A stretch of 23,995 bases of DNA from Candidatus Segatella albertsiae (GCA_002451555.1 DKCU01000005.1:1-23995); one strand, 5' to 3'; positions 14,268 through 21,751 are shown, numbered from the stretch's first letter. Numbers and translations are program-made. The notes: a model not told the origin generated them from the letters alone.

Positions 14268-17200
14268 TTAGAAACCATCGAAGTCAAAGTATTCGTCTTC
14301 CAAGTCGAACTTGTCATCTTTCTTTTCTTCATTCTTCTTGTCATCTTTTTGTTTTACTGTTGACTTTTGGTTCTTATTTTCTTGCTTCTTGTTATCTTCT
14401 GTTTCGTCATAGAAGTAAATACCATCCTCGTCTTCCTCTAATGGTTCTTGCTTCTTGACCTCTTCCTGTTTCTGAGGCTCCTGCTTCTTGGCTTCTTCCT
14501 GTTTCTGAGGCTCGATCTTTATCTTTTCAGGTTCGTTGATTTCAATAGAGTCTTCATCCTTTTTAACAGTTTGTTCCTTTTTTTGCGGTTGTTCCTCTTC
14601 GATGATTTCCATATAATTGGAATCATCGTTGTTTCCATTTTCCTCTAGAAGTTCTTCGTCACCAGCAGCCGTTTTCTCAGGCTCTTTCTCGGTCACGATT
14701 TCCGTTGGTTCTGTCAGGAGTGGCATGACGTTGCTCCTTATCTTTAGGGCTGCGAAATGCTTCTGATAGAACTTCTCGTAATCATTGTAGGTGAATCGAG
14801 AACCTAAAAGCTCAAGGTTCGGTTCGCTGATGAGAACGATGCGTGCCTTGCCGATGATGCGTGTGATGGCAGTTTGCTGCGTTGCCTCATGGGCATATTG
14901 CCATGCCTCATCGTAGTTGCGGAATCCCGAGAGTATCATTCTGTGTAGTCCGTCTTGTTCTTCTAGGTTGATGTCGAAGTTGCGCACGAGATAGTGGGTG
15001 AAGTTATACTTCGCCATTTCGAAGAGCAACTGGTTTTCGTTCAAGGAGTCTGGCTGATATACCAGCATGAACACAAAGTTAGCGTTGCGGTCAGGGACAA
15101 AACTCTTTTGCTTCGTGGAGTCTTGGTCATTGAGCACTACACTTCTCCTGTTCCACACATCCTCCAGGTCGAACTTACCTCCATGGAGTCGCTTTCCTGC
15201 GTTCACTCCATTGACAATCATGCCAGCCATCTCGCTAATGCGGCTATTAGGATATTTCTCTACAATAGTCTTCATATCTTCCACGCAGCCATTTGCATCG
15301 CCATCGTTGAGCTTGCTAAGTCCACCGATGAACAAGAACTTGTCTCGGTTGGCTCCTGTAGGAAATCTACTGGCAGAGATACGCGCGTTGCCTTTCGCCT
15401 CACTATATCTGTTTGCCTTGAAGGCTTCGTAGGTGGCAGTGTATAGGGAGTCTTCGATGTGTGTGCCAAACTGGGCGTTCTCCTTGTAGTAAGGGTCCGT
15501 CAACAGGGTGGTCCATTGGCTCTTTGGATATTTTTCCTTCAACTTTTGTACATAACTTTCTGCCTGGCTTGGCATATCCTTGCGTGAATAGAGCAGGTAG
15601 AGATGGTAATAAACATCGTCCATGTGCTCGAAGTCGGTGGCATAATTGTTCTCCAGTCTTCTGAGCGCTTTCTCGCTTAAGTTGAGATTGTCCAACTTAT
15701 CCTTGAAAATTACACCAGAATTGTACAGACCATCCTCCAGCAATTTGTTGCTAGCTGTCATCTGTTCTTCCGTAAAAGGAATTTGTGCCAGATAGTACTC
15801 TCTCTTGTGCGGGTCGTTCTGAGCACTATCTGCCATCTGTTTGAGAGAATCTTCTACTACGGCAGCGTGGGCAAGCGAATCTCTTACTTCGTCAGTCATT
15901 TCTTCTGCCCCTTCTTGTGGTGCGCTAACGACAGTCTTGTTGATGCGTTGCCAGTTATCCACATTCTCTCGTTTGCCCCACAGGCGCTGGAACTGTGTCT
16001 TACCCTGGCTCACAGCGATAGGATTGTAGAAATACCATGCCCCTTTCTGTGCCGAATTGTTGGCACTTGTGTTCTTGTTTGCCGTATTGTTCCTATTGGC
16101 GTTGCCTCCGTTTTGAGCTTGCTGACGATTGCTTTCTTCCTCGGCAAGACGGTTCTTTTCCTCTTTCTCTTTTTTCTTGAGAGCGTCTATGACACGGTCG
16201 ATGGCAGCGTTCCTGTCCTTCTCGCTCATCTTGGCGAGGGCTTGCAGGGAGTCTTGCAAGTGCACGGTTTCCGTGTGTGGCACGAGTTCGTCCAGAATCT
16301 TGGAACGGTCAGAAAGCAGTTGGTAGTCCTTTCTGTCCTTGTCGAGAAGTCCGATGGCCTCGCCATAGCAGCGTTGGGCATCGCTGTATTTTTCCATCCC
16401 CCAGTACAAGTCGCCCAGATGTAGAAGCAAGACGCCTTTCTCGATGCCGCTCCTGGTGGCCTTGGCGTTTCCTTTTTCGTAGGCGGAGATGGCATGGATG
16501 GTATCTTTCTCGTTGAGATAGATATTACCCATGGCATAATATACTTGGTCGAGATATTCCTTGTTCTTGTCTGAGATAGCCATGCGCTTGAGCTTGCCGA
16601 TCATTTGTTTGGCGTTTCCTTTCGCCATCACCTCTGACATGGAGATGCGGGCGTTGAACTCCAGCTCGTAGGGTGGATTGAGGCGGATGACATGCTTGAA
16701 AGCTTTGTAGGCATCGTCTCTGTTTCCTACAGCAGCTTGCAACTGTCCTAAGAGAAACCATTCGCGTGCTTTTTGCTTGCGGCGCATCTCGTGCTTGATT
16801 ACCTTCTTGAGGTAGGGAATGGCTTGTTCGAAGTCTCCGATGTGAACATAGTAGTCGGCGTAAGTGTAGTCCCATTCTTTTTGCGCACGCCAATGGATGC
16901 TGTCTCTTTGCATATTGCGGATGACATCTTCTGCGTCATATCGCCAATCTTGTTCGATGTAGCATTTGGCAAGCCATGCGCGTGCCCTTCCATAGATGGC
17001 TGGTTGCGTGGCATATAGGCGACTCATATAGGCAAAAGTGGCTGCCGCTCCATCGAAGTCACCTTTGTAGAATTGCGAACGTCCCATGAGGAGCCACGCT
17101 TTCCACAGAAAAGGATTGTATTCCTTGCGGCTCAGCCACTCGATGTCCTTGGCGGTCTTGCGTCTGTTCTTCGTCCATTCGGGGCGTTTCTTGATGCTAT

Positions 17201-18287
17201 GTTGATGGATGGCTTTCTCACATTTCGTAATGGCTTTCTCATAGTTCGACTTTCCTAGCTCACGGCTGTTTTTGTTGCTTACCGTATAGAGAGGTATGAT
17301 TTCCGTGAAGTTGTCCTTGTTGCCATTTTCCTTTTCCAATGAAGCGTCGATGTATGCCAAGGAACCATTGTAATAGGTGTTGTATCGGGCATTGAAGGAG
17401 TGCCACCATCTACTCTTTGCTGTATTTTTCTGGGTGGAACAACTCATGAGGCCACTTAAAAGTGGCAATAGCAATATGAGAAGGAGGTACTTGCGATAAG
17501 TCTTGATGACTTTGCAAATCACGAAAACCAGGATGCTGATGAATATGATGCAAGCTCCCGATGGTACATTGAGCAAATAGCTGACGTAAAGTCCTATGAT
17601 GCAGTCTATCCATCCCAGAATGATGCTCAGAACTATCATGCGCTTGTAGTGATAGGTGAACAAGTTGGCTGTCATCTGAGGAATCGTCAAAAGACTGATA
17701 GCCAATACGATTCCTACCATTTTCAGCGACGCAACGATGGTCATGGCGATGAGTGCCATCATCATGTACTCTATCATTGTGACGGGCAAGTGCTGCGAGC
17801 GTGCGAAAGTGCTGTCAAATGACACATATTCTATCGGGCGTAACAGGAATGTGAAGAGCAGGCCGACGATTGCCGTCAGAACGAACAACAGAATGAGGTC
17901 TGCCGACTCAATGGTCAGGATGCTACCGAAGAGAAATGAGGGCAAGTCGGGCATGAAACCAGGGGTCAAGAAACAGCAGATGATACCGATGCTCATCCCA
18001 AATGTCCAGAAAAGTGCGATGGCGGAGTCTTTCCTCACATCCTTTTTTTGCGACATCCATTGTACGCCGAAGGCACTGAGGATGGCGAAGACCATGGCTG
18101 ACAGAACCGGATTGATTCCCATGAAGACCCCGATGCCAATGCCACCAAACGAGGCATGGGTGATGCCGCCGCTGATGAAGACCAGGCGGCGAGTAACAAT
18201 GTAAGTACCTATGAAGCCGCACAGAATACTTACGAGAAATGCACCGATGATGGCATTCTGAAAAAATGTATATTGCAATATTTCCAT
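14268..18287 (-). CDS. In-frame fusion: ABC-3 metal permease (ZnuB-like) + PorW/SprE-like TPR lipoprotein
   Basis: One uninterrupted 1339-codon frame. Residues 1-262 form an eight- to nine-segment ABC-3 permease (Zn/Mn uptake; G-G-I-T-H-A-S-F-G-G, ending V-P-S-G-A-C-I-I-F), full length on its own. Residues 263-283 read R-K-Y, a hydrophobic run and lipobox L-M-S-C (Cys283). The rest, S-T-Q-K-N-T-A-K-S-R-W-W-H-S-F-N-A-R-Y-N-T-Y-Y-N, is the start of PorW/SprE-type lipoproteins of the type IX secretion system, with TPRs over about 350-640, more helical repeats to about 1050, a globular part, and an acidic K/E/Q/D tail from 1190. I see no stop between the parts. A GTG at 17522 could start PorW alone, giving a normal lipoprotein signal. 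Real fusion, polyprotein cleaved by signal peptidase II, overlapping start, or sequencing error all remain open. No ZnuA/ZnuC is nearby. Confidence 0.88.
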   Translation of the reverse strand: MEILQYTFFQNAIIGAFLVSILCGFIGTYIVTRRLVFISGGITHASFGGIGIGVFMGINPVLSAMVFAILSAFGVQWMSQKKDVRKDSAIALFWTFGMSIGIICCFLTPGFMPDLPSFLFGSILTIESADLILLFVLTAIVGLLFTFLLRPIEYVSFDSTFARSQHLPVTMIEYMMMALIAMTIVASLKMVGIVLAISLLTIPQMTANLFTYHYKRMIVLSIILGWIDCIIGLYVSYLLNVPSGACIIFISILVFVICKVIKTYRKYLLLILLLPLLSGLMSCSTQKNTAKSRWWHSFNARYNTYYNGSLAYIDASLEKENGNKDNFTEIIPLYTVSNKNSRELGKSNYEKAITKCEKAIHQHSIKKRPEWTKNRRKTAKDIEWLSRKEYNPFLWKAWLLMGRSQFYKGDFDGAAATFAYMSRLYATQPAIYGRARAWLAKCYIEQDWRYDAEDVIRNMQRDSIHWRAQKEWDYTYADYYVHIGDFEQAIPYLKKVIKHEMRRKQKAREWFLLGQLQAAVGNRDDAYKAFKHVIRLNPPYELEFNARISMSEVMAKGNAKQMIGKLKRMAISDKNKEYLDQVYYAMGNIYLNEKDTIHAISAYEKGNAKATRSGIEKGVLLLHLGDLYWGMEKYSDAQRCYGEAIGLLDKDRKDYQLLSDRSKILDELVPHTETVHLQDSLQALAKMSEKDRNAAIDRVIDALKKKEKEEKNRLAEEESNRQQAQNGGNANRNNTANKNTSANNSAQKGAWYFYNPIAVSQGKTQFQRLWGKRENVDNWQRINKTVVSAPQEGAEEMTDEVRDSLAHAAVVEDSLKQMADSAQNDPHKREYYLAQIPFTEEQMTASNKLLEDGLYNSGVIFKDKLDNLNLSEKALRRLENNYATDFEHMDDVYYHLYLLYSRKDMPSQAESYVQKLKEKYPKSQWTTLLTDPYYKENAQFGTHIEDSLYTATYEAFKANRYSEAKGNARISASRFPTGANRDKFLFIGGLSKLNDGDANGCVEDMKTIVEKYPNSRISEMAGMIVNGVNAGKRLHGGKFDLEDVWNRRSVVLNDQDSTKQKSFVPDRNANFVFMLVYQPDSLNENQLLFEMAKYNFTHYLVRNFDINLEEQDGLHRMILSGFRNYDEAWQYAHEATQQTAITRIIGKARIVLISEPNLELLGSRFTYNDYEKFYQKHFAALKIRSNVMPLLTEPTEIVTEKEPEKTAAGDEELLEENGNNDDSNYMEIIEEEQPQKKEQTVKKDEDSIEINEPEKIKIEPQKQEEAKKQEPQKQEEVKKQEPLEEDEDGIYFYDETEDNKKQENKNQKSTVKQKDDKKNEEKKDDKFDLEDEYFDFDGF
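14449..14514 (-). repeat. 33-bp tandem repeat in the PorW-like tail
   Basis: Two tandem 33-bp units (14449-14481, 14482-14514) differing at three positions, encoding 11-residue units of the type E-P-Q-K-Q-E-E-[AV]-K-K-Q. The unit length is a multiple of three, so copy changes would keep the frame. Confidence 0.85.
17436..17522 (-). other. Permease/lipoprotein junction with lipobox and alternative GTG start
   Basis: From codon 256 (GTG, 17520-17522) the frame reads V-I-C-K-V-I-K-T-Y-R-K-Y, then a leucine-rich core, P-L-L-S-G-L-M-S and Cys283 (17439-17441). Starting at this GTG would give a textbook lipoprotein signal: basic n-region, about 13-residue hydrophobic core, lipobox. The same residues form the last hydrophobic segment of the fused protein. 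The only ATG in the stretch (codon 281) is too close to the Cys to be a start. Confidence 0.7.
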
Positions 18288-18293
18288 GTTGTC

Positions 18294-18704
18294 TTATTCT
18301 TCACTCTTCACTCTTCGTTCTTCACTTAAGAATCCGACGACTTCGTCCTTGAGTTGATCGGGCAGGTTGATGCCTCTGAGGATGAGACTTCTGTTCCAAC
18401 CGCTTACCTCCTCAGGCTTCATGGTGTAGAGCACGTCGGCGAATTGTTCCACTTCCTCGTCGGTATATTCGTCGGAAGGCCTGCCACGGAAAAGATCCAA
18501 TTCCTCATCGTCGTAGTATTCGATCTCCTTGGTGGCAGCTTCCATCATGCACTCCTGCTCGCATTTCGAGTTGTCGCCATTGCAAGTATTACAAGATACA
18601 CCTTCCACCAAAGGTTCCTCGTCTTCTCCTTTCTTGTGGGAGAAGAGCCCGAAGATGGCTGAGATGATTCCCAACACGACTAAGGCTATAATTAAGTATA
18701 TCAT
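18294..18704 (-). CDS. Single-pass membrane protein with Cys-cluster, unknown function
   Basis: The 136-residue protein is not one whose function I know. Residues 1-21 are a membrane anchor with no lipobox, followed by K-K and acidic residues. A compact cysteine cluster follows: Cys38-x2-Cys41-x6-Cys48-x3-Cys52, a possible metal or Fe-S site. Residues 60-110 are strongly acidic (Y-Y-D-D-E-E-L-D-L-F, Y-T-D-E-E-V-E-Q-F), then a conserved-looking W-N-R-S-L-I-L-R-G-I-N-L-P-D-Q-L end. The last ten residues, S-E-E-R-R-V-K-S-E-E, come from the 31-bp repeat. Start ATG overlaps the aroA stop by 4 bp, and the zinc-permease fusion begins 6 bp after its stop, so translation is probably coupled. Confidence 0.85.
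   Translation of the reverse strand: MIYLIIALVVLGIISAIFGLFSHKKGEDEEPLVEGVSCNTCNGDNSKCEQECMMEAATKEIEYYDDEELDLFRGRPSDEYTDEEVEQFADVLYTMKPEEVSGWNRSLILRGINLPDQLKDEVVGFLSEERRVKSEE
18296..18326 (-). repeat. Dispersed 31-bp heptamer repeat, copy 3 (translated)
   Basis: Perfect copy, read in frame as S-E-E-R-R-V-K-S-E-E at the C-terminus of the Cys-cluster protein; its last base is the first base of the TAA stop codon. It ends 9 bases before the ATG of the permease fusion. Confidence 0.93.
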
Positions 18705-20017
18705 ACGGATTCTTCACTCTTCACTCTTCGTTCTTCACTCTCCTCAATTTCAAATCCTGCAGACTTTAAATCCTCCCAGAAATGAGGGTAGGACTTGGTG
18801 ACAACCTCCGGATTATTGATGGTCAACGATGGCAACTTGAAGGCTATCGGAGCGAAGGCCATGGCCATGCGGTGGTCTTCGTAGGTGTCGATGGCTTCAT
18901 TCGTAGGCTCACATCTTTCTCCGTCCCATATCAGGGTGTTGTCGTTTTCATCCTTGATGACGTAGCCCACTTTCCTGAGTTCTTTCTTCAAGGCCTCGAT
19001 TCTGTCGGTCTCCTTGATCTTGAGACTAGCCAGTCCTGTAAACTTAAACTTGACTCCCATGAGACAGCAACATACTACGAAGGTTTGGGCTAGGTCTGGT
19101 GACCCCGTGAAGTCATAATCCAGACGTGGCAAAAGACAACGATGGGCTTTCAGTGTCACGGTCGTTGGCGCACTGGTGTGGATGTTGGCTTTGTCATCGG
19201 TGTCCTCTGGGTTTTGATTATTCTCAAATTCTGTCTTGACTCCCAGCAGACTGAATATGTACTTGACGACGGAATCTCCTTGCTTGGAGCCATCCATCAG
19301 ACCGGTCAGTTTGATTTCGGAGTCGATGTTGGCGTTCAAGGCCATCATCTCGTACCAGTACGAGGAAGCACTCCAGTCGTTTTCTATCAAGTAAGGGCGT
19401 GCTTTGTAAGGTTGTGGCTTGACAACGATAGTATCGACATCCGTCCATTCAGCCGACGCACCAAATTCTTGCATCGTCCAGAGGGTGAGGTCAATGTAAG
19501 GACGTGAGGCAATTTCTCCAGTCAATTTGAGTTCTAGTCCTTTTTTAAGGATAGGACCGATCAACAGAAGTGCTGAGATATATTGAGAACTAATGTTTCC
19601 CACCACTTCCAGCTTTCCTCCTTCTAGTGGATGTCCCTTGATGTGGAGTGGGGGATACCCTTCTTTTTCCTCGTATTCGATGTTGGCTCCTAGATAGCGT
19701 AAGGCATCGACAAGCACACCTATCGGGCGGTTTTTCATTCTTTCCGTTCCAGTGATGGTATGTTCGCCCTGCGTTGCACTCAAGAATGCGGTCATAAATC
19801 TCATGGCGGTGCCTGCGGCCTTGATATTGATGACATCAGGCATGTCTTTCAGAGCGTTGACAATCACTTCTGTGTCATCACAGTCGCTGAGGTTGGATGG
19901 TTGGATGTTTCCTCCTGCCATGGCGTGGATGATAAGCGCTCTGTTGCTGATACTTTTGCTTGCAGGCAAATTAATGGTGGCGTTGAGGTGCTTTGGAGCT
20001 TTGATGATATATTTCAT
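18701..20017 (-). CDS. aroA: 3-phosphoshikimate 1-carboxyvinyltransferase (EPSP synthase)
   Basis: Sixth step of the shikimate pathway: transfers the enolpyruvyl group of PEP to shikimate-3-phosphate. The 438-residue protein shows S-K-S-I-S-N-R (20-26), G-T-A-M-R-F-M-T, N-R-P-I-G-V-L-V-D-A-L-R, D-Y-D-F-T-G-S-P-D-L-A-Q-T, K-E-T-D-R-I-E-A-L and Y-E-D-H-R-M-A-M-A. Length is near the 427 residues of the E. coli enzyme. The natural end appears to be D-L-K-S-A-G-F-E-I; the extra tail contains S-E-E-R-R-V-K-S-E-E and is encoded by the 31-bp repeat. The stop overlaps the next ATG (ATGA). No promoter consensus is visible in the 65 bp upstream; two near-identical 19-bp repeats are found there instead. 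Confidence 0.96.
   Translation of the reverse strand: MKYIIKAPKHLNATINLPASKSISNRALIIHAMAGGNIQPSNLSDCDDTEVIVNALKDMPDVINIKAAGTAMRFMTAFLSATQGEHTITGTERMKNRPIGVLVDALRYLGANIEYEEKEGYPPLHIKGHPLEGGKLEVVGNISSQYISALLLIGPILKKGLELKLTGEIASRPYIDLTLWTMQEFGASAEWTDVDTIVVKPQPYKARPYLIENDWSASSYWYEMMALNANIDSEIKLTGLMDGSKQGDSVVKYIFSLLGVKTEFENNQNPEDTDDKANIHTSAPTTVTLKAHRCLLPRLDYDFTGSPDLAQTFVVCCCLMGVKFKFTGLASLKIKETDRIEALKKELRKVGYVIKDENDNTLIWDGERCEPTNEAIDTYEDHRMAMAFAPIAFKLPSLTINNPEVVTKSYPHFWEDLKSAGFEIEESEERRVKSEESV
18709..18739 (-). repeat. Dispersed 31-bp heptamer repeat, copy 4 (translated)
   Basis: Perfect copy, inside aroA in the same reading frame as copy 3, so AroA and the next protein share the same decapeptide. 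It lies 5 bases before the aroA stop codon and the overlapping start of the next gene. Confidence 0.93.
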
Positions 20018-20046
20018 TGTTATTTTTGCTTTATTTTTATTTCTTT

Positions 20047-20090
20047 GGAATGAACTGCTATCTTTCGTAATGGAAAGAGCTGCTATCTTT
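20047..20090. repeat. Pair of 19-bp direct repeats upstream of aroA
   Basis: Two 19-bp units (20047-20065 and 20072-20090; shared core CTGCTATCTTT) match at 17 of 19 positions with 25-bp spacing. The second unit includes the stop codon of the metallopeptidase gene. They lie 30-73 bp upstream of the aroA ATG, where a regulator could bind; no such regulator is identified. Confidence 0.6.
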
Positions 20091-21312
20091 TGTAGATATA
20101 TTTTGTCGTAGGTTTGGGAAGAACCACTTTATCTATTGCCAAACGGATTGGTAGGTCGATGATTTTATCCGTCTCTTGGCTTCGGGTAGTCGTACTCCTG
20201 TTCTTTTTAGGACCAGGCATAAGGGGGCTGTAGTACAAGACTTGCCTCATGCGATTCCTTTGCTCAGGTGTAAAGCGGTAGCTGAGACTCACGGAGTAGT
20301 CCATGAAGTTGTCGGAATCCCATTCGTCACCTTGGTCGTTGTTGCGCTTGATCAAGTCATTCATGTCGAGAGTCTTGTCGTTAGCGTGTTCCTTGATATA
20401 GTTCTTCAACCATGTGTCGTATGCTGGTTTGTTGTAGCTCTTGGTGTCAGTGCAATAATCAGTATCGTCACAGTTGTCAGCCGGCTCCGTGCTGGTTCCG
20501 TTTTTCTTCTCGGCAAAGACATGATGTAGTCCTAGGAAATGTCCCAGCTCGTGCGCCAGTGTAACGTTGATGTCGGCGGAACTATAGGTATATCCCTCTT
20601 GACCATGTTTGCCGTCCGTGTAGCGTGATGACTCGTAATTGATATAAAGACTGTTGATGGACAGACAATATTCAAAAGATATGTTGTTTTTGTTGAGATT
20701 TTGCTTTTTGCCGTCTTCCAACCCCTCAATCTGTGGATATCCGTTTACGGTATAAGGCATATGGCTGATACCCAAAGTGGTACCTTCCGCGTCATCACTT
20801 GCCTTGAAGTTATACACCATGACGTTGATGTACTCGTTAGGATCCCAGATAATCTTGTTGGTTCCCTTCTTTTGGCTCATGAAATTATTGCAGTCGATAG
20901 GATATTCGCCTGTATATTTGATGTATTCTACGCCAGGGGTGGATAGCTTCTTGCCACTCTCGTCATACAAGGCCATCTCAAACTGCACATGAATATCTTC
21001 GCTCGGATTGTCCTTTTCCTTACCGAAGTTATATAACTTTCCAGCGTACAGGTCATTGACATTGTTGAGTATTTCCTGAAGTCTGCTGTAGGCGACATAT
21101 TGGTTTTTCTTACCTGTAGTATCTACAGCGTTTTTGTCTTGGTATAGTACATGGAAGATGACAGGGATATGGTAGATGTAATCATCTCCCGTAATCTCAT
21201 CTTCGTCTCTGTCTTGCTCACTGTTGGAGTTGAACGGTTCTGTGTCTTTTGTACAAGAACTGAATGTCATGAGTTGCAAAAGGATGCAAACTAAGCAAAT
21301 ATATCGTTTCAT
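20083..21312 (-). CDS. Zinc metallopeptidase lipoprotein (metzincin, M43/pappalysin-like)
   Basis: A 409-residue secreted lipoprotein. The signal peptide M-K-R-Y-I-C-L-V-C ends in lipobox F-S-S-C (Cys20), followed by an acidic spacer (S-E-Q-D-R-D-E-D-E), as in exported Bacteroidetes surface lipoproteins. The catalytic motif H-E-L-G-H-F-L-G-L-H-H (254-264) gives zinc ligands His254, His258 and His264 and base Glu255. A Met-turn, N-F-M-D-Y-S, follows at 335-340. The Cys pair in D-N-C-D-D-T-D-Y-C just after the helix is typical of pappalysin-like (M43B) enzymes. The order of motifs supports M43 rather than fragilysin (M10). No T9SS C-terminal domain is seen. Substrate unknown. It probably has its own promoter. 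Confidence 0.9.
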   Translation of the reverse strand: MKRYICLVCILLQLMTFSSCTKDTEPFNSNSEQDRDEDEITGDDYIYHIPVIFHVLYQDKNAVDTTGKKNQYVAYSRLQEILNNVNDLYAGKLYNFGKEKDNPSEDIHVQFEMALYDESGKKLSTPGVEYIKYTGEYPIDCNNFMSQKKGTNKIIWDPNEYINVMVYNFKASDDAEGTTLGISHMPYTVNGYPQIEGLEDGKKQNLNKNNISFEYCLSINSLYINYESSRYTDGKHGQEGYTYSSADINVTLAHELGHFLGLHHVFAEKKNGTSTEPADNCDDTDYCTDTKSYNKPAYDTWLKNYIKEHANDKTLDMNDLIKRNNDQGDEWDSDNFMDYSVSLSYRFTPEQRNRMRQVLYYSPLMPGPKKNRSTTTRSQETDKIIDLPIRLAIDKVVLPKPTTKYIYKR

Positions 21313-21338
21313 ATGCGTACATTATTTATATTATAATG

Positions 21339-21346
21339 CAAAATTA
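21339..21346 (-). promoter_or_regulatory. Probable -7 element of the metallopeptidase gene
   Basis: TAATTTTG on the minus strand, 26 bases before the ATG, fits TAnnTTTG; no clear TTTG is visible 19-21 bases upstream, so the promoter call is tentative. Confidence 0.45.
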
Positions 21347-21666
21347 CAAAAATATTTATATTTATCGCCATAAACTGCCTTAAAAGTAATCTAATTTCAT
21401 CAAATTTAGGAAATCCTTACTTTCTCTACCCTTTCATATAGGCATGGTTAGTTTGTTTTTTGAGGAATGCTTTGCATGAGTATGGAATATTTACAAGTAT
21501 ATGCGAAAATAAGTAAGAATGATAGATTTGCTATCATGTCGTATCATGGATAATGTGACAATATGTAAATGAAATGCTTTCTAAACATATATTTCTTAGG
21601 TGGTGATTTTACAAAACGTCAAAAAATGGCGTTAAAAATTTCACTTTTTTATTTTTGAGGCTAGAA

Positions 21667-21680
21667 TTGATTTAAATCAA
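21667..21680. promoter_or_regulatory. Perfect FNR/CRP-type palindrome
   Basis: TTGATTTAAATCAA is a perfect 14-bp palindrome and matches the TTGAT-N4-ATCAA layout of FNR-type sites. It is centred about 84 bp upstream of the expected start of the MORN_2 gene transcript. Bacteroidetes have CRP/FNR-family regulators, but which one binds here is unknown. Confidence 0.45.
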
Positions 21681-21717
21681 AAGTAGGTGAAAAAATATAA
21701 TAAAATAGCGTTAATGA

Positions 21718-21751
21718 TTGATACAACTTACAGAAAAAAACTCTATCTTTG
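21718..21751 (+). promoter_or_regulatory. Promoter of the MORN_2-repeat gene
   Basis: A clear -7 box TATCTTTG (21744-21751). The nearest TTG (21718-21720) is 23 bases away, longer than the usual 19-21. Transcription start expected near 21757, about 38 nt before the ATG. Confidence 0.55.

Noticed and set aside
15783..16424. 213-codon plus-strand frame inside the PorW-like gene
   Set aside because: Antisense shadow of the TPR-coding region; no start context or motif.
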